From: an uncultured Bacteroides sp.
GTDB lineage: Bacteria > Bacteroidota > Bacteroidia > Bacteroidales > Bacteroidaceae
Reading direction: 5' to 3'
Assembly: GCA_949289265.1 (NCBI GenBank)
Contig: CASENE010000072.1
Coordinates: 87,914-151,913 of the forward strand
Length of the DNA: 64,000 nucleotides
Shown here: in pieces, positions 54,594 to 63,860 of the stretch
Layout: each line of letters starts with the position of its first letter
How positions within the stretch are numbered: position 1 is the stretch's first letter
Position numbers and translations under genes: made by a program
The notes under the pieces: generated by a model
The model's database searches: none
Told to the model about the DNA's origin: nothing
Seen by the model: the letters and a program-made list of their open reading frames with translations, nothing else

Positions 54594-55685
54594 ATGAGAA
54601 TGAGGAATATTGTATTTCTTGTGATATTGTCTGCCATCATGTTGGTTGGGCAAAGAGCTGGAGCACAATCAGTAATTGTAGATGCATCAATAGATTCTTT
54701 GCAAATTTATATTGGTGAGCAAGCTAAAATCAGACTCCAAGTAACTCTTGATGCTGATAAACGCGCAATCTTTCCTGCCTATCCAGATACTTTAGTACGC
54801 GGAGTGGAAGTATTGGATGTAGCTAAGCCTGACACTCAATTGCTGAATAATGGGCAACGAGCTATTATAAGTCAGACTTACACGATAACATCTTTCGATT
54901 CGGCGCTTTATTATTTGCCTCCCATGGAAGTGTTGGTGGATAATAAGCCTTACTATTCTAAAGCATTAGCCTTGAAAGTCTACTCAGTTAATGTGCCATT
55001 AGATCCTAACAATCCGGAACAATTCTTCGGGCCTAAAACCGTGATGAAAGCTCCTTTTGCTTGGGAAGATTGGTATGTAGCCATTGCGGCTGTTCTTTTA
55101 TTTGTTCCTTTCCTTCTGTTACTGATATTCCTTATCAAACGTATTCGTGACGACAAACCTATCATACGTAAGATCAAGGTCGAACCCAAGTTACCACCTC
55201 ACCAAGTGGCTATGCAAGAGATAGAACGTATCAAGTCTGAAAAGATATGGCAAAAGGGACAACCCAAAGAATACTATACAGAACTGACCGATGCATTGCG
55301 TACTTATATCAAAGAACGTTTTGGGTTCAATGCGTTGGAAATGACTTCAGCAGAAATTATAGATAAGTTATTGGAAACTAATGATAAAGGAGCATTAACG
55401 GATTTGAGGACGTTGTTTCAAACGGCAGATCTTGTGAAATTTGCCAAACATAATCCAATGATGAATGAGAATGATGCAAACCTTATCAATGCCATTGATT
55501 TCATTAACGAGACAAAAGATACAGAAAATGAGAATGCCAAACCACAACCTACCGAAATAACCGTTGTGGAAAAACGTTCGTTGCGTACCAAGGTATTATT
55601 AGGTGTGTGCATCGTAGGATTAATAATAGTTCTAGTGGGTTCTATCATCTATGTGGTAACAGAATTGTATAACTATTTTGCCTAA
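54594..55685 (+). CDS. BatD-like membrane protein of the aerotolerance operon
   Basis: 363 aa. Signal peptide to about residue 25, a periplasmic beta domain (about 26-150), a membrane helix at about 164-184, a cytoplasmic helical region (about 195-320) and a second helix near the C-terminus (about 335-358). The cytoplasmic part resembles the DUF4381-type region at the end of BatD (LTDALRTYIKERFGFNALEMTSAEI). It is probably a short relative of the BatD gene at 58751. Nine bases separate it from the DUF58 gene. Confidence 0.8.
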   Translation: MRMRNIVFLVILSAIMLVGQRAGAQSVIVDASIDSLQIYIGEQAKIRLQVTLDADKRAIFPAYPDTLVRGVEVLDVAKPDTQLLNNGQRAIISQTYTITSFDSALYYLPPMEVLVDNKPYYSKALALKVYSVNVPLDPNNPEQFFGPKTVMKAPFAWEDWYVAIAAVLLFVPFLLLLIFLIKRIRDDKPIIRKIKVEPKLPPHQVAMQEIERIKSEKIWQKGQPKEYYTELTDALRTYIKERFGFNALEMTSAEIIDKLLETNDKGALTDLRTLFQTADLVKFAKHNPMMNENDANLINAIDFINETKDTENENAKPQPTEITVVEKRSLRTKVLLGVCIVGLIIVLVGSIIYVVTELYNYFA

Positions 55686-55720
55686 CAGGTTTGATTCTCT
55701 AATCAAAAAATCAATGAATT

Positions 55721-56704
55721 ATGGTTTTTGCTAATATCGGTTATCTATTTCTATTAATACTGCTTATACCTTATATCATCTGGTATATCATGAAGCGAAA
55801 GAACAACGAGGCTACGCTTCAGATTTCTGATGCCAGGGTATATGCTCATACGCCCAAAAGTTATAAAAACTATTTGCTCCATGTTCCTTTTGCCTTGAGA
55901 ATTATTGCCTTGACGCTGATTGTATTTGTTCTGGCACGACCACAGACTACGGACAATTGGCAAAATAGCGAGATTGAGGGCATTGATATCATGTTAGCTA
56001 TCGACGTCTCAACCAGTATGCTGGCTGAAGATTTGCAACCCAATCGGCTAGAGGCTGCCAAAGAAGTAGCAGCAGAGTTCATCAACGGACGTCCGAATGA
56101 CAACATTGGCATCACGCTCTTTGCCGGAGAAAGTTTCACGCAATGTCCATTGACGGTGGATCACACTGTATTACTTAACTTGATTAAGGACGTGAGATGC
56201 GGATTGATTGAAGACGGAACGGCCGTTGGCATGGGCATTGCCAATGCCATCACCCGCTTGAAGGATAGTAAAGCAAAATCGAAAGTCATCATCCTTCTGA
56301 CGGACGGTACGAACAATCGTGGCGAAATCTCCCCTCTGATGGCAGCTGATATGGCCAAGGCTTTTGGCATCCGTGTGTACACCATCGGAGTGGGTACCAA
56401 TGGAACGGCACCTTATCCTTATCCTGTGGGGGGCACCGTGCAATACATCAATATACCCGTGGAGATTGACGAGAAGACCTTGACGCAAATTGCCGGTACC
56501 ACGGAAGGTAATTATTTCCGTGCCACCAGCAACTCGAAGCTGAAAGAAGTTTACGAAGAGATTGACAAACTGGAAAAGACGAAATTAAATGTCAAGCAAT
56601 ATAGCAAACGTCAGGAAGAATACCAATGGTTCGCTTTGGCTGCCTTCCTTTGCGTATTGCTGGAAGTGTTGTTGCGCAATTCGGTATTGAAAAAAATTCC
56701 TTGA
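55721..56704 (+). CDS. batA: BatA, VWA-domain membrane protein
   Basis: 327 aa. Two N-terminal membrane helices (about 5-25 and 52-70) precede a VWA domain (about 85-290) with an intact metal-ion-dependent adhesion site: DVSTSM, then the Thr in DGTAVGMG and LTDGTNNRG. A third helix closes the protein (about 305-322). It is a member of the Bat complex thought to work with MoxR in envelope stress. It lies 35 bp after the preceding gene and 39 bp before batB. Confidence 0.92.
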   Translation: MVFANIGYLFLLILLIPYIIWYIMKRKNNEATLQISDARVYAHTPKSYKNYLLHVPFALRIIALTLIVFVLARPQTTDNWQNSEIEGIDIMLAIDVSTSMLAEDLQPNRLEAAKEVAAEFINGRPNDNIGITLFAGESFTQCPLTVDHTVLLNLIKDVRCGLIEDGTAVGMGIANAITRLKDSKAKSKVIILLTDGTNNRGEISPLMAADMAKAFGIRVYTIGVGTNGTAPYPYPVGGTVQYINIPVEIDEKTLTQIAGTTEGNYFRATSNSKLKEVYEEIDKLEKTKLNVKQYSKRQEEYQWFALAAFLCVLLEVLLRNSVLKKIP

Positions 56705-56743
56705 CCGAATATTTATGTTGAACCCTTGCAAAAACTCATGATC

Positions 56744-57769
56744 ATGTCCCGATTTGAAGAACCTGCTTATTTGTATCTCTTGTTGCTTCTGCCTCTGTTA
56801 GTAGCTTTTTATCTATATTCCAACTACAGGCGGAGGAAGGCTATACGGCGTTTTGGCGATCCCGTATTGATGGCTTCGCTGATGCCAAGAGTCTCCAAGT
56901 ATCGACCGGATATAAAATTCTCTATTCTGTTGATAGCTATCGGCATGTTTGCCCTATTGCTGGCGCGTCCCCAATTTGGTTCCAAACTGGAGACTGTGAA
57001 AAGACAAGGGATAGAAGTGATTATTGCCCTCGATATCTCCAATTCCATGTTGGCACAGGATGTACAGCCCAGCCGTTTGGAGAAGGCCAAACGGATTGTA
57101 TCCCAACTGGTTGATAAGATGGAAAATGATAAAGTAGGCATGATAGTGTTTGCAGGAGATGCCTTCACACAGTTACCCATCACGAGCGATTATATATCGG
57201 CCAAAATGTTTCTGGAGACCATTAATCCGTCGTTGATATCCAAACAAGGAACAGCTATCGGTGCCGCTATCAATTTGGCTACACGTAGTTTCACACCGCA
57301 GGAAGGAGTGGGACGGGCGGTCATTCTCATCACCGACGGCGAAAACCACGAAGGTGGCGTGGACGAGGCCATCCGGAAGGCTACGGAAAAGGGTATCCAA
57401 GTGAATGTTTTGGGAGTAGGCTCGCCAGACGGAGCCCCCATTCCGGCTGACGGCGACAACGACTATCGGCGCGACCGCCAAGGCAACGTTATCATAACGC
57501 GGTTGAACGAGTCGATGTGCCAGGAGTTGGCCCAAAAAGGGAAAGGCATTTACGTGCGGGTAGACAACACGAACAATGCCCAGAGAGCCATCAGTAAGGA
57601 GATTGACAAACTGGCTAAAGCTGACGTGGAGACGCAAGTGTATACGGATTATAACGAGCAGTTTCAGGCCGTGGCATGGATTATCCTGATACTATTGTTG
57701 GGCGAAATGTTGATATTGGAGTGCAAAAACCCCTTGTTCCGAAACATACACTTATTCTCCAAGGAATGA
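56744..57769 (+). CDS. batB: BatB, VWA-domain membrane protein
   Basis: 341 aa from the ATG at 56744 (MSRFEEPAYLYLLLLL); an ATG two codons earlier and a TTG at 56726 are in frame but less like the family start. The layout equals BatA: N-terminal helices, a VWA domain with DISNSM and ITDGENHEGG, and a C-terminal helix. It shares the operon with BatA and probably arose by duplication. Confidence 0.92.
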   Translation: MSRFEEPAYLYLLLLLPLLVAFYLYSNYRRRKAIRRFGDPVLMASLMPRVSKYRPDIKFSILLIAIGMFALLLARPQFGSKLETVKRQGIEVIIALDISNSMLAQDVQPSRLEKAKRIVSQLVDKMENDKVGMIVFAGDAFTQLPITSDYISAKMFLETINPSLISKQGTAIGAAINLATRSFTPQEGVGRAVILITDGENHEGGVDEAIRKATEKGIQVNVLGVGSPDGAPIPADGDNDYRRDRQGNVIITRLNESMCQELAQKGKGIYVRVDNTNNAQRAISKEIDKLAKADVETQVYTDYNEQFQAVAWIILILLLGEMLILECKNPLFRNIHLFSKE

Positions 57770-57886
57770 AGTGTATCACATTTTTACTATATAAAGACTA
57801 AAGAATAAAGAGAACGAAGTTATGTGTCAATGCGCTTATAATCAATAGATTGCAATTGCAGTCCCCAAACCTGTTACTTTGATGCG

Positions 57887-57973
57887 GGCAAAGTAATACT
57901 TTGAAGAGGCAAAGGTAATACATTGGGAAGGCCAAAGTAATACATTGAGTGAGGTAAAGTAAGACTTTAAGCG
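57887..57973 (+). repeat. Degenerate 21-23-bp tandem repeat inside the aerotolerance operon
   Basis: Four units start at 57887, 57908, 57930 and 57953, each with a core near GGCAAAGTAATACTTTGA. The first core, CAAAGT-AAT-ACTTTG, is a perfect palindrome and the fourth (TAAAGTAAGACTTTA) is also palindromic. It fills much of the 234-bp gap between batB and batC. Confidence 0.8.
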
Positions 57974-58003
57974 TATTAGTATACAATTATTACTATACAA
58001 AAT

Positions 58004-58714
58004 ATGAGACATTGCTATATGATAAACAACAGATATGTCTGGCTAGCCATGATGGTTTTCGTTTCCGTCTCGGCCTTTGCTCAGAAAGCAGAACGTGACC
58101 ATATCCGTAAGGGGAACCGTTTCTTTAAAGACAGCGTATATGTGGATGCTGAGGTCAACTATCTGAAGGCGTTAGAAGCCAATCCTCAATCCACCATTGC
58201 CATGTTTAACCTCGGCAACACTTTTTTGTGGCAGAACAAATTACAAGAAGCCATGGATCAATACGTTGCCGCTGCACGCATCGAGAAAGACAAGGGGCGA
58301 AAAGCGGACATCTTTCATAATATCGGGGTCGTCTTCCATTCACAAAAAGAATACGCTAAAGCTATTGAGGCCTATAAAGAGTCGTTGCGCAACAATCCGC
58401 ATGACGACGAGACGCGCTATAACTTGGCTTTGGCTCAAAAACAACTGAACGACCAGCAAAAGAATCAGCAAAATCAGAACCAGCAAAATCAAGAGCAGCA
58501 GCAACAGAAACAAGACCAGCAACAACAGAAACAGCAAAACCAAAACCAGGAGAACCAACAGCAACCGCCCCAATCGGAAAAACGTGACAGCCAGATGTCT
58601 AAAGAGAATGCCGAACAAATGCTGAACTCCGTGATGCAGGACGAACAGAATACACAAGAGAAAGTAAAAAAGCAACAGGTTATTCAAGGCTCTCGCTTGG
58701 AGAAAGACTGGTAA
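58004..58714 (+). CDS. batC: BatC, TPR protein with Gln-rich tail
   Basis: 236 aa. After a signal peptide (to about residue 26, ending SAFAQ), three tetratricopeptide repeats span about 35-145 (YLKALEANPQSTIAMFNLGN). A long Gln/Asn-rich low-complexity tract (about 148-195) follows, then a charged C-terminus. TPRs should bind partner proteins of the Bat complex in the periplasm. An in-frame ATG is also found six codons downstream. It is separated from batB by a repeat-filled gap, so it may be transcribed partly on its own. Confidence 0.88.
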   Translation: MRHCYMINNRYVWLAMMVFVSVSAFAQKAERDHIRKGNRFFKDSVYVDAEVNYLKALEANPQSTIAMFNLGNTFLWQNKLQEAMDQYVAAARIEKDKGRKADIFHNIGVVFHSQKEYAKAIEAYKESLRNNPHDDETRYNLALAQKQLNDQQKNQQNQNQQNQEQQQQKQDQQQQKQQNQNQENQQQPPQSEKRDSQMSKENAEQMLNSVMQDEQNTQEKVKKQQVIQGSRLEKDW

Positions 58715-58750
58715 CCCCGTTGTATAACAGGAATAATATACGTAGTAGAT

Positions 58751-60559
58751 ATGAAACGAATCATTTTTTTATGGGCTATGCTGGTGACGGCTACTCTGAC
58801 CGTCTGGGCCGACAGCGATGTTACATTTACGGCATCGGCCCCTGATGCCGTAGCTGTGGGCGACCAGTTTCGCTTGTCCTATTCCATTACGACCCGCAAT
58901 GTAAGGGATTTCCGAGCTCCTTCCATCAAGGGGTTCGATGTGTTAATGGGGCCGAGCCGTTCGGAACAAACCAACATGCAGATGGTAAACGGCAAGACCA
59001 CGACAACGCAAAGCATCACTTTCACTTACATCCTGATGGCTACAGCCGAGGGCTCTTTCACCATACCTGGTGCTACTGTGACGGCCAATGGCAACCAGAT
59101 GGTATCTAATTCAGTAAAAATTAAGGTATTGCCAGCCGATAAATCAGGTGGGCAAGGCGGACAAGGTCAAGCCGGAAGCGCATCCATCACGAAAGACAAT
59201 TTGTTCATCACCTCAACCATCAATAAAACCAATGTGTATGAACAAGAAGCCATCTTGCTAACTTACAAGATTTATACCCAAGTGGATTTACGTGCTTTTG
59301 ACAATGTCAAGCTGCCTGATTTCAAAGGATTTCATGCACAAGAAGTAGAACTTCCCGCCAATCGGCGCTGGGAGTTGGAGCATTATAAGGGGCGCAATTA
59401 TCAGACCACCGTTTATCGTCAGTTCGTTCTCTTCCCCCAGCAAACAGGCAAACTGACCATTGATGCTGCCCGCTTCGACGCTTCTATTGCAGTGGCGACT
59501 CAGGTTATTGATCCTTTTGAAGCATTTTTCAATGGAGGAAGCAATACTATGGAAGTCAAGAAATCCATCTTCACACCAGTGCAAACCATCGAGGTAAAAA
59601 GTCTGCCGAATAAACCTGCCGGCTATTCTGGTGGAGTAGGTGACTTCAACTTATCGTCATCCATTAACAGTACCAATGTTAAAACGAATGATGCTATCAC
59701 GGTGAAGATCGTAATCTCCGGTACCGGCAACATGAAATTGATTGCCAATCCAGACGTTAAATTCCCGGAGGATTTTGAGATCTATGACCCTAAAGTGGAA
59801 AACAAATTCCGTCTGACAAGCGATGGTTTGACCGGGAATAAAATAATCGAATACTTGGCCATTCCACGCAATCCTGGTGAATATAAAATTCCGCCTGTTG
59901 AGTTTACTTATTTTGATGTAAAATCCCAAACATATAAGACATTAAAATCAGAAGGATATAGCATCCACGTAGAAAAAGGGGAGGGTAACGCTACTCAAAC
60001 CATTGCCAATTTTACGAACAAAGAAGAGTTGAAGGTCTTGAATGAGGATATTCGCTTCATTAACCAAAACAGAGTTAAATTAACGCCGCGCGGTCAATTC
60101 TTTTTCGGCACATGGAGTTATACCCTGTGGTATTTCATCCCGGCATTTTTGTTTATCATCCTCTTCATGTTGTATCGTAAGCAGATAGTAGCTAATGCTA
60201 ATATAGCACAAGTGCGTAACCGCAAAGCTAATAAGGTAGCAGTTAAGCGTCTGAAGTTAGCAGGTAAACTTTTAGCAGATAATAAGAAAGCTGAATTTTA
60301 CGATGAGGTACTGAAAGCTCTTTGGGGATACGTTAGTGATAAACTGAGCATCCCAACATCTCTACTGTCTAAGGATAATATTGAAGAAGAGTTGCATAAC
60401 TATGGTGTAAGTGACACCTTGATTGCAGAGTTTCTGAATGTATTGAATAATTGTGAGTTCGCCCGTTTTGCACCAGCTGATGTCAGTCAAGGCATGGATA
60501 AGATATATACCGAAGTACTTGGCATAATCAGCAAGATGGAAAATTCAATAAAACATTGA
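58751..60559 (+). CDS. batD: BatD, large periplasmic and membrane protein
   Basis: 602 aa. Signal peptide (about 1-20), tandem beta-sandwich domains to about 450 (VGDQFRLSYSITTRNVRDFRAP at the start; YLAIPRNPGEYKIPPVEFTY later), a membrane helix at about 459-476 and a helical cytoplasmic end (VKRLKLAGKLLADNKKAEFYDEV). This is the usual BatD layout. Exact function is unknown; it is probably a scaffold linking VWA and TPR partners across the periplasm. Confidence 0.92.
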   Translation: MKRIIFLWAMLVTATLTVWADSDVTFTASAPDAVAVGDQFRLSYSITTRNVRDFRAPSIKGFDVLMGPSRSEQTNMQMVNGKTTTTQSITFTYILMATAEGSFTIPGATVTANGNQMVSNSVKIKVLPADKSGGQGGQGQAGSASITKDNLFITSTINKTNVYEQEAILLTYKIYTQVDLRAFDNVKLPDFKGFHAQEVELPANRRWELEHYKGRNYQTTVYRQFVLFPQQTGKLTIDAARFDASIAVATQVIDPFEAFFNGGSNTMEVKKSIFTPVQTIEVKSLPNKPAGYSGGVGDFNLSSSINSTNVKTNDAITVKIVISGTGNMKLIANPDVKFPEDFEIYDPKVENKFRLTSDGLTGNKIIEYLAIPRNPGEYKIPPVEFTYFDVKSQTYKTLKSEGYSIHVEKGEGNATQTIANFTNKEELKVLNEDIRFINQNRVKLTPRGQFFFGTWSYTLWYFIPAFLFIILFMLYRKQIVANANIAQVRNRKANKVAVKRLKLAGKLLADNKKAEFYDEVLKALWGYVSDKLSIPTSLLSKDNIEEELHNYGVSDTLIAEFLNVLNNCEFARFAPADVSQGMDKIYTEVLGIISKMENSIKH

Positions 60560-60575
60560 TAGGAGAGAAGCATAT

Positions 60576-61394
60576 ATGAAAAAGATAATTTTAATTATTT
60601 CGATAACATTGATATCTAGTTTGGTTTGGGGACAAGCCTCTGCTTCTGACACGGTACAGACAGATGGAATTCAGATTTCTGAGAACCTTGTCCCACAGTC
60701 TTACAATATCACTAAAGAGGCTGGAGACAGTGCATATTTGTGTAATGACTTTCAAGAGGCCATCCAGATTTATGAGTCATTGCTAAAACAAGGCGAAGCT
60801 GCGGAAATTTATTATAATCTAGGGAACAGCTATTATAAAGTTGACGATATAGCACACGCTATTCTTAATTATGAACGTGCTTTATTACTTGCTCCGGGCA
60901 ATGGTGACATTCGGGCAAATCTTGAAATAGCTCGTTCCAAAACAATAGATAAGGTTACTCCTTTACCAGAAGTTTTCTTTGTCAGTTGGTTTAAAGCACT
61001 TATCAATTGTTTGAGTATTGACATGTGGGCTAAACTAGGAATTACATTTTTCTTGCTATGCCTAATCTGTATTGGTTTATTTTTGGTGTCCAAATCTGTA
61101 GTTAGAAAGAAAATCGGATTTATTGGCAGTATCGTGCTATTAATCTTTGTCGTATTAAGTAATGTATTTGCTATCCAACAGAAGAAGGCACTAATGGAAC
61201 GTACGCAAGCTATCGTTTTGAAACCAAGTGTGACTGTACGAAGTACACCTAATGAAACTGGTACCAGTCTATTCATTCTGCACGAAGGACATAAAGTCAA
61301 GATCAAAGACAATACCATGCGTGAGTGGAAGGAAATACAATTAGAAGATGGAAAGGTAGGTTGGTTACCAGCGTCTACAATTGAGATTATTTAG
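60576..61394 (+). CDS. batE: BatE, TPR and SH3-like membrane protein
   Basis: 272 aa. Signal peptide (about 1-20), two or three TPRs (about 45-130: AAEIYYNLGNSYYKVDDIAHA), two membrane helices (about 150-170 and 185-205), and a bacterial SH3-like domain at the C-terminus (about 212-272: TVRSTPNETGTSLFILHEGHKVKI). It closes the aerotolerance operon, 16 bp after batD. Confidence 0.9.
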   Translation: MKKIILIISITLISSLVWGQASASDTVQTDGIQISENLVPQSYNITKEAGDSAYLCNDFQEAIQIYESLLKQGEAAEIYYNLGNSYYKVDDIAHAILNYERALLLAPGNGDIRANLEIARSKTIDKVTPLPEVFFVSWFKALINCLSIDMWAKLGITFFLLCLICIGLFLVSKSVVRKKIGFIGSIVLLIFVVLSNVFAIQQKKALMERTQAIVLKPSVTVRSTPNETGTSLFILHEGHKVKIKDNTMREWKEIQLEDGKVGWLPASTIEII

Positions 61395-61512
61395 TATTAG
61401 ATAAATTCTAAGCCTTACAGGAAAAAGAAAGGATATTTGTTTTGTGATATGCTTTTTTTTTCATAAGTTTATGGCGTGAATCGTAAACCTTATATTATTA
61501 ACCTTTAAAATT

Positions 61513-61776
61513 ATGAATATGAGAGCAATAACATTTAATGAACTTCGCAAAATTAAAGACTCGCTGCCTGATGGTAGCATGCATAGAATAGCTGATGAGT
61601 TAGGGTTAGATGTAGATACTGTACGCAATTTCTTTGGAGGACAAAATTTTAAAGAAGGTAAAAGTGTGGGCATTCATATAGAACCAGGGCCAGATGGTGG
61701 TTTGGTAATGCTTGACGATACTACAGTTCTGGATCTAGCCCTTAAGATCTTAGATGAGGAAGCTCAACGTGATTAA
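61513..61776 (+). CDS. Small predicted DNA-binding protein
   Basis: 87 aa; an ATG two codons in is an alternative start. The N-terminal half (ELRKIKDSLPDG, then MHRIADELGLDVDTVRNFFGG) looks like a helix-turn-helix; the C-terminal half is short strands and one helix. It is a small protein recurrent in Bacteroidales, usually annotated only as DNA-binding. It is monocistronic and followed by a clear terminator. Confidence 0.75.
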   Translation: MNMRAITFNELRKIKDSLPDGSMHRIADELGLDVDTVRNFFGGQNFKEGKSVGIHIEPGPDGGLVMLDDTTVLDLALKILDEEAQRD

Positions 61777-61799
61777 AAAACACATTATTTGTCTATGAC

Positions 61800-61844
61800 A
61801 ATGGCATATGAGGGTGAGTGCAAAACCATCTCATATGCCATTTT
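61800..61844 (+). terminator. Intrinsic terminator after the small DNA-binding gene
   Basis: A perfect 13-bp stem (AATGGCATATGAG at 61800-61812 with CTCATATGCCATT at 61830-61842) ends in a short T run. The rest of the 61777-62108 gap holds only the promoter below. Confidence 0.75.
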
Positions 61845-61983
61845 GCTATGATTTCTAGAGTACTGGTAGGTGTATTAGAATCTATTTAACTTTAGGTGTA
61901 TGGGAAGGAATTCATGTTTCATATTAAACATAATGCAGATTATTTACATAATGCTTAAATTGAAGAAAAAACACGTCGCAATG

Positions 61984-62014
61984 TTGGCATATATGAGGGA
62001 AAGCATTAACTTTG
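61984..62014 (+). promoter_or_regulatory. Promoter of the Fe-S scaffold-like / GGGtGRT pair
   Basis: TTGG at 61984-61987, 19-bp spacer, TAACTTTG at 62007-62014: a full Bacteroidota promoter with a leader of about 90 bases. Confidence 0.7.
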
Positions 62015-62108
62015 CAGTCAGTTACGTAGAAAATAAAATTTGGTGTAGCACATTTGCGCAACGCCAGATACCCAAACGTTATAACTAACCAATTAATTCG
62101 AGCTGATT

Positions 62109-62810
62109 ATGATTTATTCACACGAAGTTGAACACATGTGTGTTGTGAAGAAAGGTCCCAATCACGGACCGGCTCCCATCCCCGAAGAAGGCAAGTGGGT
62201 AAAAGCAAAAGAAATCGTTGACATCTCCGGTCTGACTCACGGTGTGGGTTGGTGTGCTCCCCAGCAGGGCGCTTGTAAGCTCACGCTTAATGTAAAGGAA
62301 GGTGTCATTCAGGAATGCTTGGTTGAAACTATTGGTTGCTCGGGCATGACTCATTCCGCCGCTATGGCATCAGAAATTCTGCCGGGCAAAACCATCTTGG
62401 AAGCCCTGAACACAGACCTCGTTTGCGATGCCATCAATACGGCTATGCGTGAGTTGTTCCTGCAAATCGTATACGGACGTACGCAATCTGCTTTCTCCGA
62501 AGGAGGCCTTATGGTTGGTGCCGGACTGGAAGACTTAGGCAAGGGTCTACGCAGCCAGGTAGGTACACTGTATGGCACACTGGCCAAAGGTACCCGCTAT
62601 TTGGAGTTGACAGAAGGTTACATCACCCGCATGGCCTTGGACAAGGACAACCAAGTTATCGGCTATGAATACGTCCACATGGGCAAGTTCATGGAACAAG
62701 TGAAGGCCGGTAAGGATGCTAACGAAGCCCTCAAGGCTGTGACCGGTACCTATGGACGCTTTAAACCCGAACAAGGCGCAGTTAAATACATTGACCCACG
62801 TAAAGAATAA
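62109..62810 (+). CDS. Iron-sulfur cluster scaffold-like protein (NifU-like)
   Basis: 233 aa. Three cysteines sit in a NifU/IscU-like pattern: GWCAPQQGACKLTLNV, then ETIGCSGMTHSAAMASEIL, where the GCS/TxSAAM stretch matches the cluster-binding region of scaffold proteins. The remainder is unlike classical IscU. It is always paired, as far as I know, with the GGGtGRT protein encoded 20 bp downstream. No biochemical role is established for the pair; iron-sulfur handling is an inference from this motif. Confidence 0.78.
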   Translation: MIYSHEVEHMCVVKKGPNHGPAPIPEEGKWVKAKEIVDISGLTHGVGWCAPQQGACKLTLNVKEGVIQECLVETIGCSGMTHSAAMASEILPGKTILEALNTDLVCDAINTAMRELFLQIVYGRTQSAFSEGGLMVGAGLEDLGKGLRSQVGTLYGTLAKGTRYLELTEGYITRMALDKDNQVIGYEYVHMGKFMEQVKAGKDANEALKAVTGTYGRFKPEQGAVKYIDPRKE

Positions 62811-62830
62811 TAAGAAGGAGGACACAGATT

Positions 62831-63841
62831 ATGATAAGACCTGTACAATTTGAAAGCCAAGACCGCCGTATCAAACAAATACTCGCTGCACTCAACGAGA
62901 ACGGCATCAAAGACATTGAAGAAGCCAACGCAATCTGTGATGCCGCAGGCCTTGATCCCTACTTGACTTGTCAGGAGACACAAGGTATTTGCTTCGAAAA
63001 TGCCAAGTGGGCCTACGTTGTAGGTTGCGCTATCGCCTTGAAGAAAGGCTGCAAAAATGCTGCCGACGCAGCTGAGGCCATCGGTATCGGCCTCCAAGCC
63101 TTCTGTATTCCTGGTTCCGTGGCTGATGACCGTAAAGTAGGCCTTGGACACGGAAATTTGGCTGCCCGTCTGCTGCGCGAGGAAACTCAGTGTTTTGCTT
63201 TCTTGGCAGGACACGAGTCATTCGCTGCCGCCGAGGGTGCCATCAAAATCGCTGAAATGGCCAACAAGGTACGCAAGAACCCTCTGCGTTGCATCCTCAA
63301 CGGTTTGGGCAAGGACGCTGCCATGATTATCAGCCGCATTAACGGCTTTACCTATGTGCAAACTCAGTTCGACTATTTCACTGGTAAGTTAAATATTGTT
63401 AGCGAGACTCCCTACTCCGATGGTCCCCGTGCCAAGGTGAAATGCTACGGTGCCGATGACGTGCGCGAAGGCGTGGCCATCATGTGGCACGAAAACGTAG
63501 ACGTATCCATCACGGGTAACTCTACGAATCCCACCCGCTTCCAGCACCCCGTGGCCGGTACGTACAAAAAGGAACGTGTATTGGCAGGTAAGCCCTACTT
63601 CTCGGTAGCTAGCGGTGGAGGCACGGGCCGCACGTTGCATCCGGACAACATGGCTGCCGGACCCGCTTCTTACGGCATGACCGATACAATGGGTCGCATG
63701 CACAGCGATGCTCAATTCGCAGGTTCTTCGTCCGTACCCGCTCATGTGGAAATGATGGGCTTCTTGGGTATAGGCAACAATCCGATGGTGGGCTGCACCG
63801 TGGCTTGCGCCGTAAACGTGGCTTTGGCACTGAGCAAGTAA
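62831..63841 (+). CDS. GGGtGRT family protein
   Basis: 336 aa. The name-giving motif is seen in SVASGGGTGRTLHPDN (about residues 257-272). It is Gly- and Cys-rich, with conserved-looking segments LTCQETQGICFENAKW, GLGHGNLAARLLREET and MVGCTVACAVNVA. No signal peptide or clear membrane helix. The family has no known function; its operon partner suggests an iron-sulfur-dependent process. It is the last intact gene, and a group II intron end lies 20-30 bp after its stop. Confidence 0.85.
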   Translation: MIRPVQFESQDRRIKQILAALNENGIKDIEEANAICDAAGLDPYLTCQETQGICFENAKWAYVVGCAIALKKGCKNAADAAEAIGIGLQAFCIPGSVADDRKVGLGHGNLAARLLREETQCFAFLAGHESFAAAEGAIKIAEMANKVRKNPLRCILNGLGKDAAMIISRINGFTYVQTQFDYFTGKLNIVSETPYSDGPRAKVKCYGADDVREGVAIMWHENVDVSITGNSTNPTRFQHPVAGTYKKERVLAGKPYFSVASGGGTGRTLHPDNMAAGPASYGMTDTMGRMHSDAQFAGSSSVPAHVEMMGFLGIGNNPMVGCTVACAVNVALALSK

Positions 63842-63860
63842 TAGCAAGACATAATTCATT

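Noticed and set aside
61900-62088. 62-codon open frame before the Fe-S scaffold-like gene
   Set aside because: It overlaps a full promoter (61984-62014) and would be split by the transcript start.
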